A model generated the notes under the pieces. It worked only from the letters and a program-made list of their open reading frames with translations, was not told the DNA's origin and searched no databases. Shown one piece after another: positions 8,014-16,681 of a stretch of 35,428 bases of DNA. The translations under genes were made by a program, and so were the position numbers. The DNA comes from Candidatus Heritagella intestinalis (GTDB lineage: Bacteria; Bacillota; Clostridia; Oscillospirales; Acutalibacteraceae): NCBI GenBank assembly GCA_904420555.1, contig CAJFVO010000014.1:1-35428 (forward strand), given 5' to 3'. Numbering within the stretch: position 1 is the stretch's first letter; every line of letters begins with the position of its first letter.

Positions 8014-8051
8014 GCAAAAAACAGTTTATCACAATAAACCGCGCTTTTCAA
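8014..8051 (-). promoter_or_regulatory. Possible promoter of pheB-hom-thrB-lysC
   Basis: On the minus strand TTGAAA is followed about 17 bp later by TAAACT. This is the best sigma-A-like pair between the divergent pheB and nagA genes. The match is moderate, and I see no T-box or attenuator in the short leader. Confidence 0.4.
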
Positions 8052-8166
8052 TAGGGAAATGGGCTTTTTTTCAAAAATTTTACCGGCGAATGATAGTTCT
8101 TTGCCCTAAACTTTCTCTTTTTTACAAAATCGAGCAAAAAGACAAGGAGGTTTTTGGCCCCTTCCC

Positions 8167-8195
8167 TTGTTTCCCGGCGGTACGGGTGATATACT
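8167..8195 (+). promoter_or_regulatory. Promoter of nagA
   Basis: TTGTTT (8167-8172), a 17-bp spacer, then TATACT (8190-8195) with an extended -10 TG one base upstream. ACAGGAGGCATCTTGCC before the ATG gives a strong ribosome site. Confidence 0.75.
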
Positions 8196-8231
8196 ATAAG
8201 TACCAAATTCTCACACAGGAGGCATCTTGCC

Positions 8232-9362
8232 ATGCTTATTAAAAACGCAGCAGTCCTGGATGAAAGCTTTCGCCTTTCCCAAAAAGAAATTCTAATCCGC
8301 GACGGCAAAATCGCCGCCGTAGGCGTGGGCCTGCCCCAAGACGGGGAAGAGGTCTTTGACGCCGCTGGGCTCACCGCCGTACCCGGTTTTGTGGACGTCC
8401 ACATTCACGGATGTGACGGGGAGGACGCCAGCGACGGCACCGTAGAGGCCATCCGCACCATGGGCCGCTTTTTGCTCCGTCACGGGGTGACTTCTTTCTG
8501 CCCCACCACCATGACCCTGCCGGAGGAGCGCATTGCCCGCACCCTGGCTTCTGCCCGCACCTGCATGGATCAGCCGGAAGAGGGCTGCTCCCGGGTGCTG
8601 GGTGTCCATCTGGAAGGCCCCTATATTGCCATGAGCAAAAAGGGCGCTCAAAAGGCCGAGTATGTGCGCCCTGCGGATTTTGAGGAGTTCAAGCGGCTGT
8701 ATGACGGCTGCGGCGGCATTGTCCGCCTGGTGGTTATCGCACCGGAGACCCCCGGCGCCGACGAATTCATTCAGAAGGCCAGCCAGCTCTGCACCGTCTC
8801 CATTGCCCACACTGACGCCGACTACGACCAGGCCAAGCACGGCTTTGACATGGGCATCACCCACGCCACCCACCTCTACAACGCCATGAGCGGCCTGACC
8901 CATCGGGCTCCCGGCGTAGTGGGCGCTGTGTTTGACGATGACCGGGTCTGTGCGGAAATCATCTGCGACGGCTTCCACATCCACCCGGCAGTGGTGCGCA
9001 CCACCTTCCGGTTGCTGGGCGACCGGATTATGGCCATCAGCGACGCCATGCGGGCCACCGGCCTGCCGGACGGGGAGTCCGAGCTGGGCGGCCAGACCGT
9101 GTATGTCCGGGACGGCAAAGCCTGTCTCAAGGACGGCACCATCGCCGGTTCCACCACCAACCTCCATCAGGAATTGAAGAACCTGGTTTCCTGGGGCGTG
9201 CCCTTTGAGCAGGCGGCCAAGAGCGTTTCCTATCTCCCGGCCCGGAGCGTCCATGCCGACGACCAGGTGGGCAGCATCGCCACCGGCAAGCTGGCGGACA
9301 TCGTCCTGCTGGATAGCGAGTTGAATATCGTGAAAGTCATGCAGGACGGCAAGTTCTGCTAA
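8232..9362 (+). CDS. nagA: N-acetylglucosamine-6-phosphate deacetylase
   Basis: A 376-aa amidohydrolase that removes acetate from GlcNAc-6-P to give glucosamine-6-P. The metal and catalytic residues are in place: His57 and His59 in VDVHIHG, Glu128 in HLEGPY, His193 in IAHTDAD, His214 in THATHLYNAM, and Asp271 in AISDAM. Length is normal. It works with nagB, which lies 8.4 kb to the right rather than beside it. It has its own promoter and terminator and appears monocistronic. No GlcNAc transporter or NagC/NagR-type regulator is adjacent. Confidence 0.95.
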   Translation: MLIKNAAVLDESFRLSQKEILIRDGKIAAVGVGLPQDGEEVFDAAGLTAVPGFVDVHIHGCDGEDASDGTVEAIRTMGRFLLRHGVTSFCPTTMTLPEERIARTLASARTCMDQPEEGCSRVLGVHLEGPYIAMSKKGAQKAEYVRPADFEEFKRLYDGCGGIVRLVVIAPETPGADEFIQKASQLCTVSIAHTDADYDQAKHGFDMGITHATHLYNAMSGLTHRAPGVVGAVFDDDRVCAEIICDGFHIHPAVVRTTFRLLGDRIMAISDAMRATGLPDGESELGGQTVYVRDGKACLKDGTIAGSTTNLHQELKNLVSWGVPFEQAAKSVSYLPARSVHADDQVGSIATGKLADIVLLDSELNIVKVMQDGKFC

Positions 9363-9375
9363 CCCCATGACACAG

Positions 9376-9407
9376 AAACGGCCCGCCTTTTCAGGCAGGC
9401 CGTTTTT
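9376..9407. terminator. Terminator between nagA and the convergent amidohydrolase
   Basis: AAACGGCC-CGCCT-TTTC-AGGCA-GGCCGTTTTT forms a strong stem with a T-run on the plus strand. On the minus strand only three T follow, so it is best for nagA. Confidence 0.85.
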
Positions 9408-9415
9408 GATGAAAT

Positions 9416-10297
9416 TTAGCGCCGGCCTTCCTTCCGGATAAAGGGCTCCTGCACCCTTTCGTCCAGGAGGAGGCCATACTTTTTGGGCCGGCGGAAGGCG
9501 TTGCCGTGGACTTCTGTCCGGCGGTATTCCCGGAGCCGGTCCATGTCAAAGGAAGCCAGATAGATTCCCTCTTCGCCGCCGGCCTCCAAAATGCAGGTGT
9601 CCCGGGAAACCGGCAGCTCCGGCACATAGGCCACCCCGTCAAAGGCGTTGGAATGGCCGTTGCAGTCCGGCACGCTGGAAGGGTAGTTGCAGGTGGCAAT
9701 GCCCACCATATTTTCATAGGCCCGGGCACGAAGCTGGGAGAGGCGGTTGATTTCCATAGGGCAAGCGTTGGGCACCAGGATGATTTCGGCCCCTTGGAGC
9801 ATGAGAATTCGGGCGCTTTCGGGGAACTCCCGGTCAAAGCAGATCATCGCCCCCACCTTTACAGGCCCCATGGCCGTGTCCAGCTCTGTTGTATAGAAAT
9901 CCTCCCCGGGAGTCAAGGCCCATTCCGCGCCGAAATCGCAGGTGTGGACTTTGGCATAGGTGAAGGCCCGGTTCCCCCGGCGGTCTAGGAGCACCAACGT
10001 GTTTCTGGGGCCGCCGTTCCATTTTTCCAGAAGAGTAATGCCGATGGCCATGTCCAGCTCCCGGGCCAGGGCGGCGAAGGCTTCCACAAATTTTCCGTCA
10101 GCGGGAATGGCCTCTGCGGTCCATTCTGGGGCGGGACGGTCGTAAATTTGGTAGCCGCAGCTCCACATTTCCGGGAATAGGGCAATATCCGCCCCCATGG
10201 CCTTGGCTTTCCGGCAGGCCGAGAGGCCTTTTTCCGAATTTTCCTCTAAGCGATTTCCAGGGGCGATTTGTAACAGGGCAATGTGCAGACAGTTCAT
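9416..10297 (-). CDS. Carbon-nitrogen hydrolase (nitrilase superfamily)
   Basis: A 293-aa cytosolic hydrolase of C-N bonds. The Glu-Lys-Cys triad is visible: Glu43 in ALFPEMW, Lys116 in TYAKVH, and Cys153 in AMICFDREFPE. The substrate could be an amide, N-carbamoyl compound or omega-amide; the sequence does not decide. AAAGGAG lies 5 nt upstream of the ATG. It is 34 nt after the DUF4129 gene and is probably the last gene of that operon. The functional link to a MoxR/DUF58 system is unclear. Confidence 0.9.
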   Translation of the reverse strand: MNCLHIALLQIAPGNRLEENSEKGLSACRKAKAMGADIALFPEMWSCGYQIYDRPAPEWTAEAIPADGKFVEAFAALARELDMAIGITLLEKWNGGPRNTLVLLDRRGNRAFTYAKVHTCDFGAEWALTPGEDFYTTELDTAMGPVKVGAMICFDREFPESARILMLQGAEIILVPNACPMEINRLSQLRARAYENMVGIATCNYPSSVPDCNGHSNAFDGVAYVPELPVSRDTCILEAGGEEGIYLASFDMDRLREYRRTEVHGNAFRRPKKYGLLLDERVQEPFIRKEGRR

Positions 10298-10331
10298 AGG
10301 GTCTCCTTTTGTTTTCCAGAAATAGGTTTTC

Positions 10332-11756
10332 TCATATGTAAGATTGCTTTTCCGCAGGCTGCGGCATCAGCTTTTCCAGCTCCTCCAACAGGGATTGCAG
10401 TTCCCCAAGGGGCAGCTCTTCGGATTTCTCCCCATACCGCACTCGGTTGTAGGCGGGGGTCACGGGGTTGGCGAAGGATTCCCCCAGAGCAGGGGAGAGT
10501 TTTTGGGAGAGCTCCAGCGGCGTATCCCCAGGGGAAACCGACAGCCCCCGGAGTTTGGCCCCTTCCAACGCCAGGCCATAGCCAAAGCGGAATTTTTCCG
10601 AGCCGTCGGGCATCTGGCGAAATTGACGGCGGGCCTTTTTCCACTGGCGCAGCCGCTGCCGGCGGGTCAGGTCTTTGGGCGGTTCCGCCAGAGCCGGGGC
10701 GATGCGGATATCCTCGTCCACATAGTATTCGCTTTCTATTTTTTCAGGGTCAACTTTTGATTTCCGGAACAACAGGGATTCCAGCCAGCGGAGCAGCTGG
10801 CGGAGCCATTCCAGCACGGCATGGCCCAAACGGCGCAGCAGAGCCCGGCCGCCTTTGGTAATGAAAATAACCGCCAGCACCAAGACCAAGATTCCCAGCA
10901 ATAGAATGCTGACATTCCAAATACCGCTTGCGCTTTCATCCAGAAGGGTAGACATGATTGGAGTGTTAGTTTCTTCCCAGGGCTCTGAAGAAGTAGCAAA
11001 AAAGGAGGACAGCCAGCCGAAAAACCAGGAGATGCCTTGCCAAATCAGAGAGAGGATTCCCCATCCCACCTGGGCTAGAGGGCCGGCGAACAGCGCCAGT
11101 ATTAAAATTCCCACCAGCACCAGGGCCAGCAGACGGATATTATACCGGCGGATGCGCTCCGGTAGCTGGGAGAAGCTGTGGCCCCGGCGCTCCATCAGGC
11201 GGTCCAGGTTTCCCTGATTCAAGGAAAGGCCGTAGCCCGAAGCCATCAGCAGCAGGCACACTACATAGGGCACCGTGGGAAAGGTAGTCTGGTGGAAAAG
11301 ATATACCGCCAGGGCGCAGAAGGAAAACACCAGATATGCCAGATAAAAATTCCGGTGCAGCACTTGGTCATAGGCTTTGGCATGTGACAGCACCCCCAGC
11401 ATCCAGGGCAGCAGCAGAAAGGCCCCCAACAAAAGAGCGTCCAGCAAAGGCAAGTGCAGGGAGAAAAAAACCACCAGAGCGCCTGCCGCTCCAGGAAGCA
11501 GGCCCGCTATCCAGGAGACGAGGCTCCACATCCATCGAGGGCCTCGATAGCATTTGGAAAAGAGGACAGCAGCGCCCAACCCCAAAAAGCACAGGGCGCT
11601 GCAAGTTGCTTGGAGAGGCAGGGCCCAAGATTCCGGCAATTCCAGCAGTAACAGGCCGGCGGGCAAAAAGGGGAAGCACAGCAGGCTGCGGCCAAATATA
11701 GCGAACAGGCGCACGGCTTGCAGCAGCAGGATAGGCTTGGTTTTACCAGTGCTCAT
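10332..11756 (-). CDS. Multi-pass membrane protein with C-terminal DUF4129-like region
   Basis: 474 aa from the ATG at 11756. This start has AGGAGG 7 nt upstream and overlaps the DUF58 stop as ATGA; a longer upstream reading is unlikely. The first about 180 residues are mostly hydrophobic helices. Another pair lies near 220-250, and one segment near 290-310 precedes a cytosolic tail. The tail (RRQRLRQWKKARRQFR..., then a GDTPLELSQKL segment) resembles DUF4129, which in relatives follows a transglutaminase-like domain. No transglutaminase Cys-His-Asp core is visible here, so the catalytic domain is absent. It is translationally coupled to the DUF58 gene and probably acts with it and the MoxR ATPase at the membrane. 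Confidence 0.75.
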   Translation of the reverse strand: MSTGKTKPILLLQAVRLFAIFGRSLLCFPFLPAGLLLLELPESWALPLQATCSALCFLGLGAAVLFSKCYRGPRWMWSLVSWIAGLLPGAAGALVVFFSLHLPLLDALLLGAFLLLPWMLGVLSHAKAYDQVLHRNFYLAYLVFSFCALAVYLFHQTTFPTVPYVVCLLLMASGYGLSLNQGNLDRLMERRGHSFSQLPERIRRYNIRLLALVLVGILILALFAGPLAQVGWGILSLIWQGISWFFGWLSSFFATSSEPWEETNTPIMSTLLDESASGIWNVSILLLGILVLVLAVIFITKGGRALLRRLGHAVLEWLRQLLRWLESLLFRKSKVDPEKIESEYYVDEDIRIAPALAEPPKDLTRRQRLRQWKKARRQFRQMPDGSEKFRFGYGLALEGAKLRGLSVSPGDTPLELSQKLSPALGESFANPVTPAYNRVRYGEKSEELPLGELQSLLEELEKLMPQPAEKQSYI

Positions 11757-12880
11757 GCGTCCGCCTCCTTTCTCCAGAATTGAAAGATTTCCAGGCTGTC
11801 CGGCAGGTTTTCCGGCAGGCCGGGGCCGGTACACACCAGCTTTACCCGGATGCCCTCTGCTTGGCGCAGCAAAGCGTATTCCAAAATCCCGTCACAGAGA
11901 TAGGGGGTCACCAGCACCAGGTCGCTGGGATGGATTTTCGCGCAGTCACTGCGGAGATATTCCGAAAACTCCCGGGTGTTTTCCAGGGGAAGCCGGGCCA
12001 GCAGGTGCAGCAGCTCCCATACATGCTCCCGCCCCCAGGCAAAGCCTGTAGCTAACGGTTCCCGGCCATCGGTGAGGCTGGCGTTGGCCATCAGAGCGGA
12101 GGGAATGCCGGAACCTAAGGTGTCGTCCAAAAACCCGGCGCAGGCCCGAATGGCCTCTTCTATCCGCTCCGGGTGCATGGGCCGGGTGTGCTCAAATTCC
12201 CGGGACTGGACATTGAGGATGACCGCCAGGGTTTGGTCGGCGCTGTATTCGTTCCGGTGAACCATGAGTTTTCCCGTCCGGGCCGTGGCCATCCAGTGAA
12301 TGCGGTTGGCAGACTGCCGGGGGTCGTATTCCCGTACCCCGGCAATGAGGAAGGGGTCTGGCAGCAGATGGCGGCGCACCGTCACCGGGCCGGAATCACT
12401 GCGCACCTTCTGAAATCCCAGCTCCATGTCCACCGGCCGGGGCAGAACCGTCAGCTTAGCGTGGGGCTCCACAGAAATAGAGGGGGCCACACTGCCCAGA
12501 AGGTCTGTGGCAATGAGGACTACCGTGTCCAGGTGGTATTCCCCCCGCTTCAGGCACTTGACCTTCCAGCGGCGCACCACCCGATGGCGGCTCTTCATCA
12601 TAAAGAAGCTGGGGACAAACCGGCTGTCCTCGGTGACCAGGGATTGGGAGCCGGCGAAATCCAGCCATCGGGAGGTGGAGATTTCCGCCTTGAGCCATGG
12701 CAGGGGCAGGAATTTCCCGTTGGAGACCTCTTCCACCAGCTCGATTTCGTCCCCTTCCATGGCCTCGTCTTTGCTGAAAAAGCAGCGGTATTCCAGCTTG
12801 TCAAAGGCGTTTTTTCGATAAAATTGCCCTTCCGCCCACACCACTGCGCAAATGATGAGCAAAATCATCACAAATTCCAT
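11753..12880 (-). CDS. DUF58 domain protein
   Basis: 375 aa. An N-terminal membrane helix covers about residues 3-17, followed by a beta-rich domain. The conserved DUF58 core REYDPRQSANRIHWMATARTG lies in the middle, and a VWA-like end follows. DUF58 genes stand next to MoxR AAA+ ATPases across bacteria. The pair is thought to act in protein maturation or envelope stress, but no single reaction is known. It begins 12 nt after the MoxR stop and overlaps the next gene by ATGA. An AGGGGG ribosome site precedes the ATG. Confidence 0.88.
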   Translation of the reverse strand: MEFVMILLIICAVVWAEGQFYRKNAFDKLEYRCFFSKDEAMEGDEIELVEEVSNGKFLPLPWLKAEISTSRWLDFAGSQSLVTEDSRFVPSFFMMKSRHRVVRRWKVKCLKRGEYHLDTVVLIATDLLGSVAPSISVEPHAKLTVLPRPVDMELGFQKVRSDSGPVTVRRHLLPDPFLIAGVREYDPRQSANRIHWMATARTGKLMVHRNEYSADQTLAVILNVQSREFEHTRPMHPERIEEAIRACAGFLDDTLGSGIPSALMANASLTDGREPLATGFAWGREHVWELLHLLARLPLENTREFSEYLRSDCAKIHPSDLVLVTPYLCDGILEYALLRQAEGIRVKLVCTGPGLPENLPDSLEIFQFWRKEADA

Positions 12881-12892
12881 GGCAGCGCCCCC

Positions 12893-13861
12893 TTATCCGG
12901 AAATTTCCGCCTCGGTGGGCACCGGCACCTGCTGCAAAAGCTCTGTGAGAACCTCCCGGGCAAACTGGGGGCCTTGGGAGAGATGGGAGCCCCGGCACAG
13001 GAGCCGGTGGGAGAGGACGTCGCAGCACACGGCCTTCACGTCATCGGGAATCACATAGTCCCGCCCGGAAATTCCGGCCCAGGCCTGGGAGGCCCGGAGC
13101 AGGGCAAGGGAGCCTCGGGGGCTGACCCCCAGCCGGATTTTTTCATGGCTGCGGGTGGCCTCCACAATGGCGAGAATATAGTCCTGCACCGCTTCCCCGG
13201 CCCGGATTTCCCGCACTTGCCGCCGGCCCCCCAACAGCTCTTCCCGGCTCATCACCGGCTCCAGGCTGTCCAGGGGGTTCTCCCGGACAAAGGCGTTCAG
13301 CATTTGGCGCTCGCTTTCCTTTTGGGGATAGCCCATGGCCAGGCGCATGAAGAACCGGTCCAGCTGGGCCTCCGGCAGAGGGAAGGTGCCCTGGATTTCC
13401 ACCGGGTTCTGGGTAGCCACGACAAAGAAGGGCTGTTCCAACCTGCGGGTTTCCCCGTCCACCGTCACTTGCCCCTCTTCCATGCATTCCAACAAGCTGG
13501 ACTGGGTCCGGGGAGTGGCCCGGTTGATTTCGTCCGCCAGCAGGATGTTGGTAAACATCGGCCCCGGACGGAAGGTGAATTCCTGGGTTTTCTGGTTGTA
13601 GATATTGCCGCCGGTCAAATCCCCGGGAAGCAGGTCTGGGGTGAACTGCACCCGGGTAAAGGCCATGCCGTCAATAGAGCGGGAAAGGGCTTTAGCCAGG
13701 GTGGTCTTGCCGGTGCCGGGCACGTCTTCCAAAAGGATATGGCCGCCGCAGAACAGGCAGACGGCGGTTTTCCGGATGACGTCGTCCTTGCCCTTAATCA
13801 CCTGCCCTACGGAGGCGATCAGGCGGTCGGCGGCGGATTGCAGGGAAAAGGGAGTGTTCAT
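12893..13861 (-). CDS. MoxR-family AAA+ ATPase
   Basis: 322 aa from the ATG at 13861, chosen because AAAGGAG lies 8 nt upstream; a longer reading from 13924 lacks a site. Walker A GTGKTT is at residues 49-54 and Walker B ILLADE at 106-111. SLLECMEEGQVT and the arginine-bearing LDRFFMRL are MoxR signatures. It is expected to act as a chaperone-like ATPase for the DUF58 partner. It is the first gene of a four-gene minus-strand operon with a clear sigma-A promoter. Confidence 0.93.
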   Translation of the reverse strand: MNTPFSLQSAADRLIASVGQVIKGKDDVIRKTAVCLFCGGHILLEDVPGTGKTTLAKALSRSIDGMAFTRVQFTPDLLPGDLTGGNIYNQKTQEFTFRPGPMFTNILLADEINRATPRTQSSLLECMEEGQVTVDGETRRLEQPFFVVATQNPVEIQGTFPLPEAQLDRFFMRLAMGYPQKESERQMLNAFVRENPLDSLEPVMSREELLGGRRQVREIRAGEAVQDYILAIVEATRSHEKIRLGVSPRGSLALLRASQAWAGISGRDYVIPDDVKAVCCDVLSHRLLCRGSHLSQGPQFAREVLTELLQQVPVPTEAEISG

Positions 13862-13979
13862 GATGATGGCTCCTTTCAAAAGCATCATCCTGGGGAGTAG
13901 GAAGCTCCCAGGCGGGAAGTTCAACCTTCCTATGAATTTTCTTTTTTAAGCTGGATTTTTCGACAAAATATATAATTCA

Positions 13980-14008
13980 GTTATAGCATAAATTCTCGGA
14001 AGCCGCAA
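13980..14008 (-). promoter_or_regulatory. Promoter of the moxR operon
   Basis: On the minus strand TTGCGG (14003-14008), a 17-bp spacer and TATAAC (13980-13985). It is back-to-back with the pyrB promoter; the two -35 regions are about 40 bp apart. Confidence 0.65.
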
Positions 14009-14050
14009 CCTTTTTTCGGGATTCCCCACGGATTTGGGCGCATTTGCGGA

Positions 14051-14079
14051 TAGACAAACAGCCCCGGGATGTTTATAAT
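14051..14079 (+). promoter_or_regulatory. Promoter of pyrBI
   Basis: TAGACA (14051-14056), a 17-bp spacer, then TATAAT (14074-14079). The short leader has a small hairpin, CGGACC-ggaagc-GGTCCG (14094-14111), with no T-run. I see no PyrR-type attenuator. Confidence 0.75.
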
Positions 14080-14136
14080 GGAGAGAGATATTTCGGACCG
14101 GAAGCGGTCCGGCAGAATACAGAGAGGGGAACCTGC

Positions 14137-15087
14137 ATGAGACATTTGATTGACCCGCTTGATTTTTCCAAAGAGGAGGTGGGAGAGCTGCTGGATGTGG
14201 CCGACGACATCGCCGCCGACCGGTTCCGTTATGGGGAAGTTTGCCGGGGGAAAAAGCTGGCTACGCTGTTCTATGAGCCCAGCACCCGCACCCGCCTGAG
14301 CTTTGAGGCCGCGATGCTGAACCTGGGAGGCAGCGTGCTGGGGTTTGCCAGCCCGGACAGCAGCTCTGTGGCAAAAGGCGAGAGCGTGGCGGACACCATC
14401 CGCGTGATTTCCTGCTATGCGGATATCTGCGCCATGCGCCATCCCAAAGAGGGCGCGCCTCTGGTGGCGGCCCGCTATTCGGGAATCCCCGTTATCAACG
14501 CCGGCGACGGCGGCCACCAGCACCCCACCCAGACCCTGACCGACCTGATGACCATCCGCCGCCGGGCCGGCCGTCTCCATCACTTGACCATCGGCCTGTG
14601 CGGCGACCTGAAGTTTGGGCGCACGGTACACTCCCTGATTAAGTCCCTGGCCCGGTATGAGGGGATGCGCTTTGTGCTCATTTCCCCGGAGGAGCTGCGG
14701 CTGCCGGATTATATCCGGGACGAGGTGATTAAGGCCAACGGCATCCCCTTTAAGGAAGTGGAGACCATGGAAGAGGTTATGCCGGAGCTGGACATCCTCT
14801 ATATGACCCGGGTACAGCGGGAGCGGTTCTTCAATGAAGAGGATTACATCCGTTTGAAGGACACCTATGTCCTGGACAAGTACAAGCTGCGCACCGCCAA
14901 GCCGGAGCTGTCGGTGCTCCACCCCCTGCCCCGTGTTAACGAGATTGCAGGTGAAGTGGACGATGACCCCCGGGCGGCCTATTTTGAGCAGGCCCAAAAC
15001 GGGGTGTATGTGCGCATGGCGCTGATTATGAAGCTGCTGGGGCTGACGCTGCCGGCAGAAAACGCAAAGGAGGGGACGGTATGCTGA
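14137..15087 (+). CDS. pyrB: Aspartate carbamoyltransferase, catalytic chain
   Basis: 316 aa from the ATG at 14137, which has AGAGGGGAACC upstream. The in-frame ATG at 14044 lies upstream of the promoter and is rejected. It condenses carbamoyl phosphate with aspartate, the committed step of pyrimidine synthesis. Carbamoyl-phosphate loop STRTR is at residues 49-53, with Lys80 in the SSSVAKGES loop. HPTQTLTD is at 129-136 and HPLPRVNEI at 262-270. It overlaps pyrI by 7 nt and should assemble with it into an allosteric enzyme of the E. coli type. Other pyr genes are not in the window. Confidence 0.97.
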   Translation: MRHLIDPLDFSKEEVGELLDVADDIAADRFRYGEVCRGKKLATLFYEPSTRTRLSFEAAMLNLGGSVLGFASPDSSSVAKGESVADTIRVISCYADICAMRHPKEGAPLVAARYSGIPVINAGDGGHQHPTQTLTDLMTIRRRAGRLHHLTIGLCGDLKFGRTVHSLIKSLARYEGMRFVLISPEELRLPDYIRDEVIKANGIPFKEVETMEEVMPELDILYMTRVQRERFFNEEDYIRLKDTYVLDKYKLRTAKPELSVLHPLPRVNEIAGEVDDDPRAAYFEQAQNGVYVRMALIMKLLGLTLPAENAKEGTVC

Positions 15088-15515
15088 ATATCGATAGCTT
15101 GGAAACCGGCATTGTCATCGACCACATCCAGGCCGGAGCCAGTATGCGGGTGTATAACCTGCTGGGCCTGGACCATCTGGATTGCTGCGTGGCGGTGATT
15201 AAAAACGCCCGGAGCAGTAAGTTTGGCCGGAAGGACATCATTAAGATTGAAGGGATTACCGACATCGATTTGGATGTTTTGGGCTTTATTGACCACAATA
15301 TTACCGTAGACGTGATTCGGGAAGGGAAGATTGTGGAGAAGAAAAAGCTGGTGCCGCCCCAGCAGATTAAGAATGTGATCCGCTGCAAAAACCCTCGGTG
15401 CATTACCAGCGTGGAGCAGGGGCTGGACCAGATTTTCCAGCTCTATGAAACCAACGGAGGCCACCGCTACCGCTGCATTTACTGCGAGCAGGAGTACCAG
15501 TCCCGTCAAGGCTGA
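15081..15515 (+). CDS. pyrI: Aspartate carbamoyltransferase, regulatory chain
   Basis: 144 aa. The N-terminal allosteric domain, about residues 1-95, begins [15 protein letters not shown]. The C-terminal zinc domain has four cysteines: C102 and C107 (CKNPRC), C132 and C135 (CIYC). It binds nucleotides and links catalytic trimers. The start overlaps the end of pyrB, with AAAGGAGGGG inside the pyrB end as ribosome site. Bacillus lacks pyrI while many Clostridia have it, which supports the taxonomic guess. Confidence 0.95.
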   Translation: MLNIDSLETGIVIDHIQAGASMRVYNLLGLDHLDCCVAVIKNARSSKFGRKDIIKIEGITDIDLDVLGFIDHNITVDVIREGKIVEKKKLVPPQQIKNVIRCKNPRCITSVEQGLDQIFQLYETNGGHRYRCIYCEQEYQSRQG

Positions 15516-15559
15516 GTGAAAACCCAGGGCGCTTTTATCAGGAAAGGAAGTTTATTACC

Positions 15560-15946
15560 ATGAAACAAGCAGTTGCAACCACCCATGCCCCCGCCGCCAT
15601 CGGTCCCTATTCCCAGGCCATCGTTTCCGGAGACCTGATTTTCACCTCTGGCCAGATTCCCCTGGACCCCGCTTCCGGGGAACTGGTGCAGGGGGACATC
15701 CAGGCCCAGACCCGCCAGGTGTTTTCCAATCTCCGTGAAGTGCTGCAAGAGGCCGGCGCTTCCCTGGACGATGCGGTGAAGGTCAATGTCTATATGACGG
15801 ATTTGAAGGATTTTGCCGCCCTCAACGAGGTGTATGCCACCTTCTTTACCCAGCCCTATCCTGCCCGCTCCTGTGTGGAGGTTTCCAGCCTGCCCAAGGG
15901 CGCTCAGGTGGAAATTGAGATTATCGCTCGCAAACCCCAGGCATGA
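15560..15946 (+). CDS. ridA: RidA family enamine/imine deaminase
   Basis: A 128-aa YjgF/YER057c/UK114 family protein. It hydrolyses reactive enamines such as 2-aminoacrylate to ketoacids plus ammonia. Family marks are [22 protein letters not shown], and the substrate-binding arginine in PARSCVEV, plus a typical E near the end. GGAAAGGAAG is the ribosome site. It lies 44 nt after pyrI and 45 nt before the serine dehydratase genes. Both contexts are sensible, since RidA protects against aminoacrylate from serine dehydration. Confidence 0.93.
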   Translation: MKQAVATTHAPAAIGPYSQAIVSGDLIFTSGQIPLDPASGELVQGDIQAQTRQVFSNLREVLQEAGASLDDAVKVNVYMTDLKDFAALNEVYATFFTQPYPARSCVEVSSLPKGAQVEIEIIARKPQA

Positions 15947-15991
15947 GTTTCCCAGGGCTTTGCATATTCTGGAAAAGGGAGAAAGCGCTCC

Positions 15992-16657
15992 ATGAATGTA
16001 TTTGACGTCATTGGCCCGGTGATGATCGGCCCTTCCAGTTCTCATACGGCGGGGGCGGTGCGTATCGGCAATATGGCAGGGATGCTCCTGCCGGGAAAGC
16101 CCGTGCGGGCAGAAGTGGGTCTTCACGGCTCCTTTGCCAAAACCGGCCGGGGCCACGGCACGCCCCAGGCCTTGGCAGCAGGGATTCTGGGAATGCCTCC
16201 CTGGGATTCCCGCATCCGGGACAGCTTGGCGCTGGCCAAAGAAGCCGGCTTGCAGATTGCTTTTGAAGAAGTGGATATTGATGGCGCTCACCCCAATACG
16301 GCTCTCATCCGCCTGTGGAATGAAGCGGGGGAATCCGTGTCCGTCCAGGGGGCCTCTGTAGGGGGCGGGGAGATCCTCATCACCCGTATTGACGGCATGG
16401 AGGTGGACATTACCGGCAAGCAGCCCACCCTGTTAATCCTCCACCACGATGAACCCGGCGTCATTGCCGGTGTGGCCAATTACCTGGCCATGAACGGGGT
16501 GAATATCGGCGGCTTTAAGCTGAGCCGGAAAAAGAAAGGGGACGCCACCGCCCTGATGACCTTGGAGCTGGACGAAGTGCCGGCGCCCCAGGTGACCCAA
16601 GGGATTCGGTGCTTCCCCCAGGTGAGCCGATGCGTGCTCATTGAGCCGGGATTGTAA
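15992..16657 (+). CDS. sdaAB: L-serine dehydratase, iron-sulfur dependent, beta subunit
   Basis: 221 aa. It forms with the next gene the two-chain Fe-S enzyme that turns L-serine into pyruvate and ammonia. GPSSSHTAGA at residues 13-22 is the family signature. The C-terminal about 75 residues (LLILHHDEPGVIAGVANYLA...) are an ACT domain, possibly sensing serine. GGGAGAAAGCG precedes the ATG. It is 24 nt before the alpha-subunit gene. Confidence 0.95.
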   Translation: MNVFDVIGPVMIGPSSSHTAGAVRIGNMAGMLLPGKPVRAEVGLHGSFAKTGRGHGTPQALAAGILGMPPWDSRIRDSLALAKEAGLQIAFEEVDIDGAHPNTALIRLWNEAGESVSVQGASVGGGEILITRIDGMEVDITGKQPTLLILHHDEPGVIAGVANYLAMNGVNIGGFKLSRKKKGDATALMTLELDEVPAPQVTQGIRCFPQVSRCVLIEPGL

Positions 16658-16681
16658 TTGTTGTAGGAAAGGGGAAATTCC

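Noticed and set aside
7984-8060. Possible T-box or amino-acid riboswitch before the aspartate-family operon
   Set aside because: The leader is too short and shows no T-box sequence, specifier loop or terminator.
12173-13900. 575-codon open frame opposite the DUF58 and MoxR genes
   Set aside because: A shadow of two recognised genes; the translation is low-complexity with many Gly, His and Gln.
14112-14136. PyrR-type attenuation in the pyrBI leader
   Set aside because: The leader is under 60 nt with one short hairpin and no terminator or anti-antiterminator.
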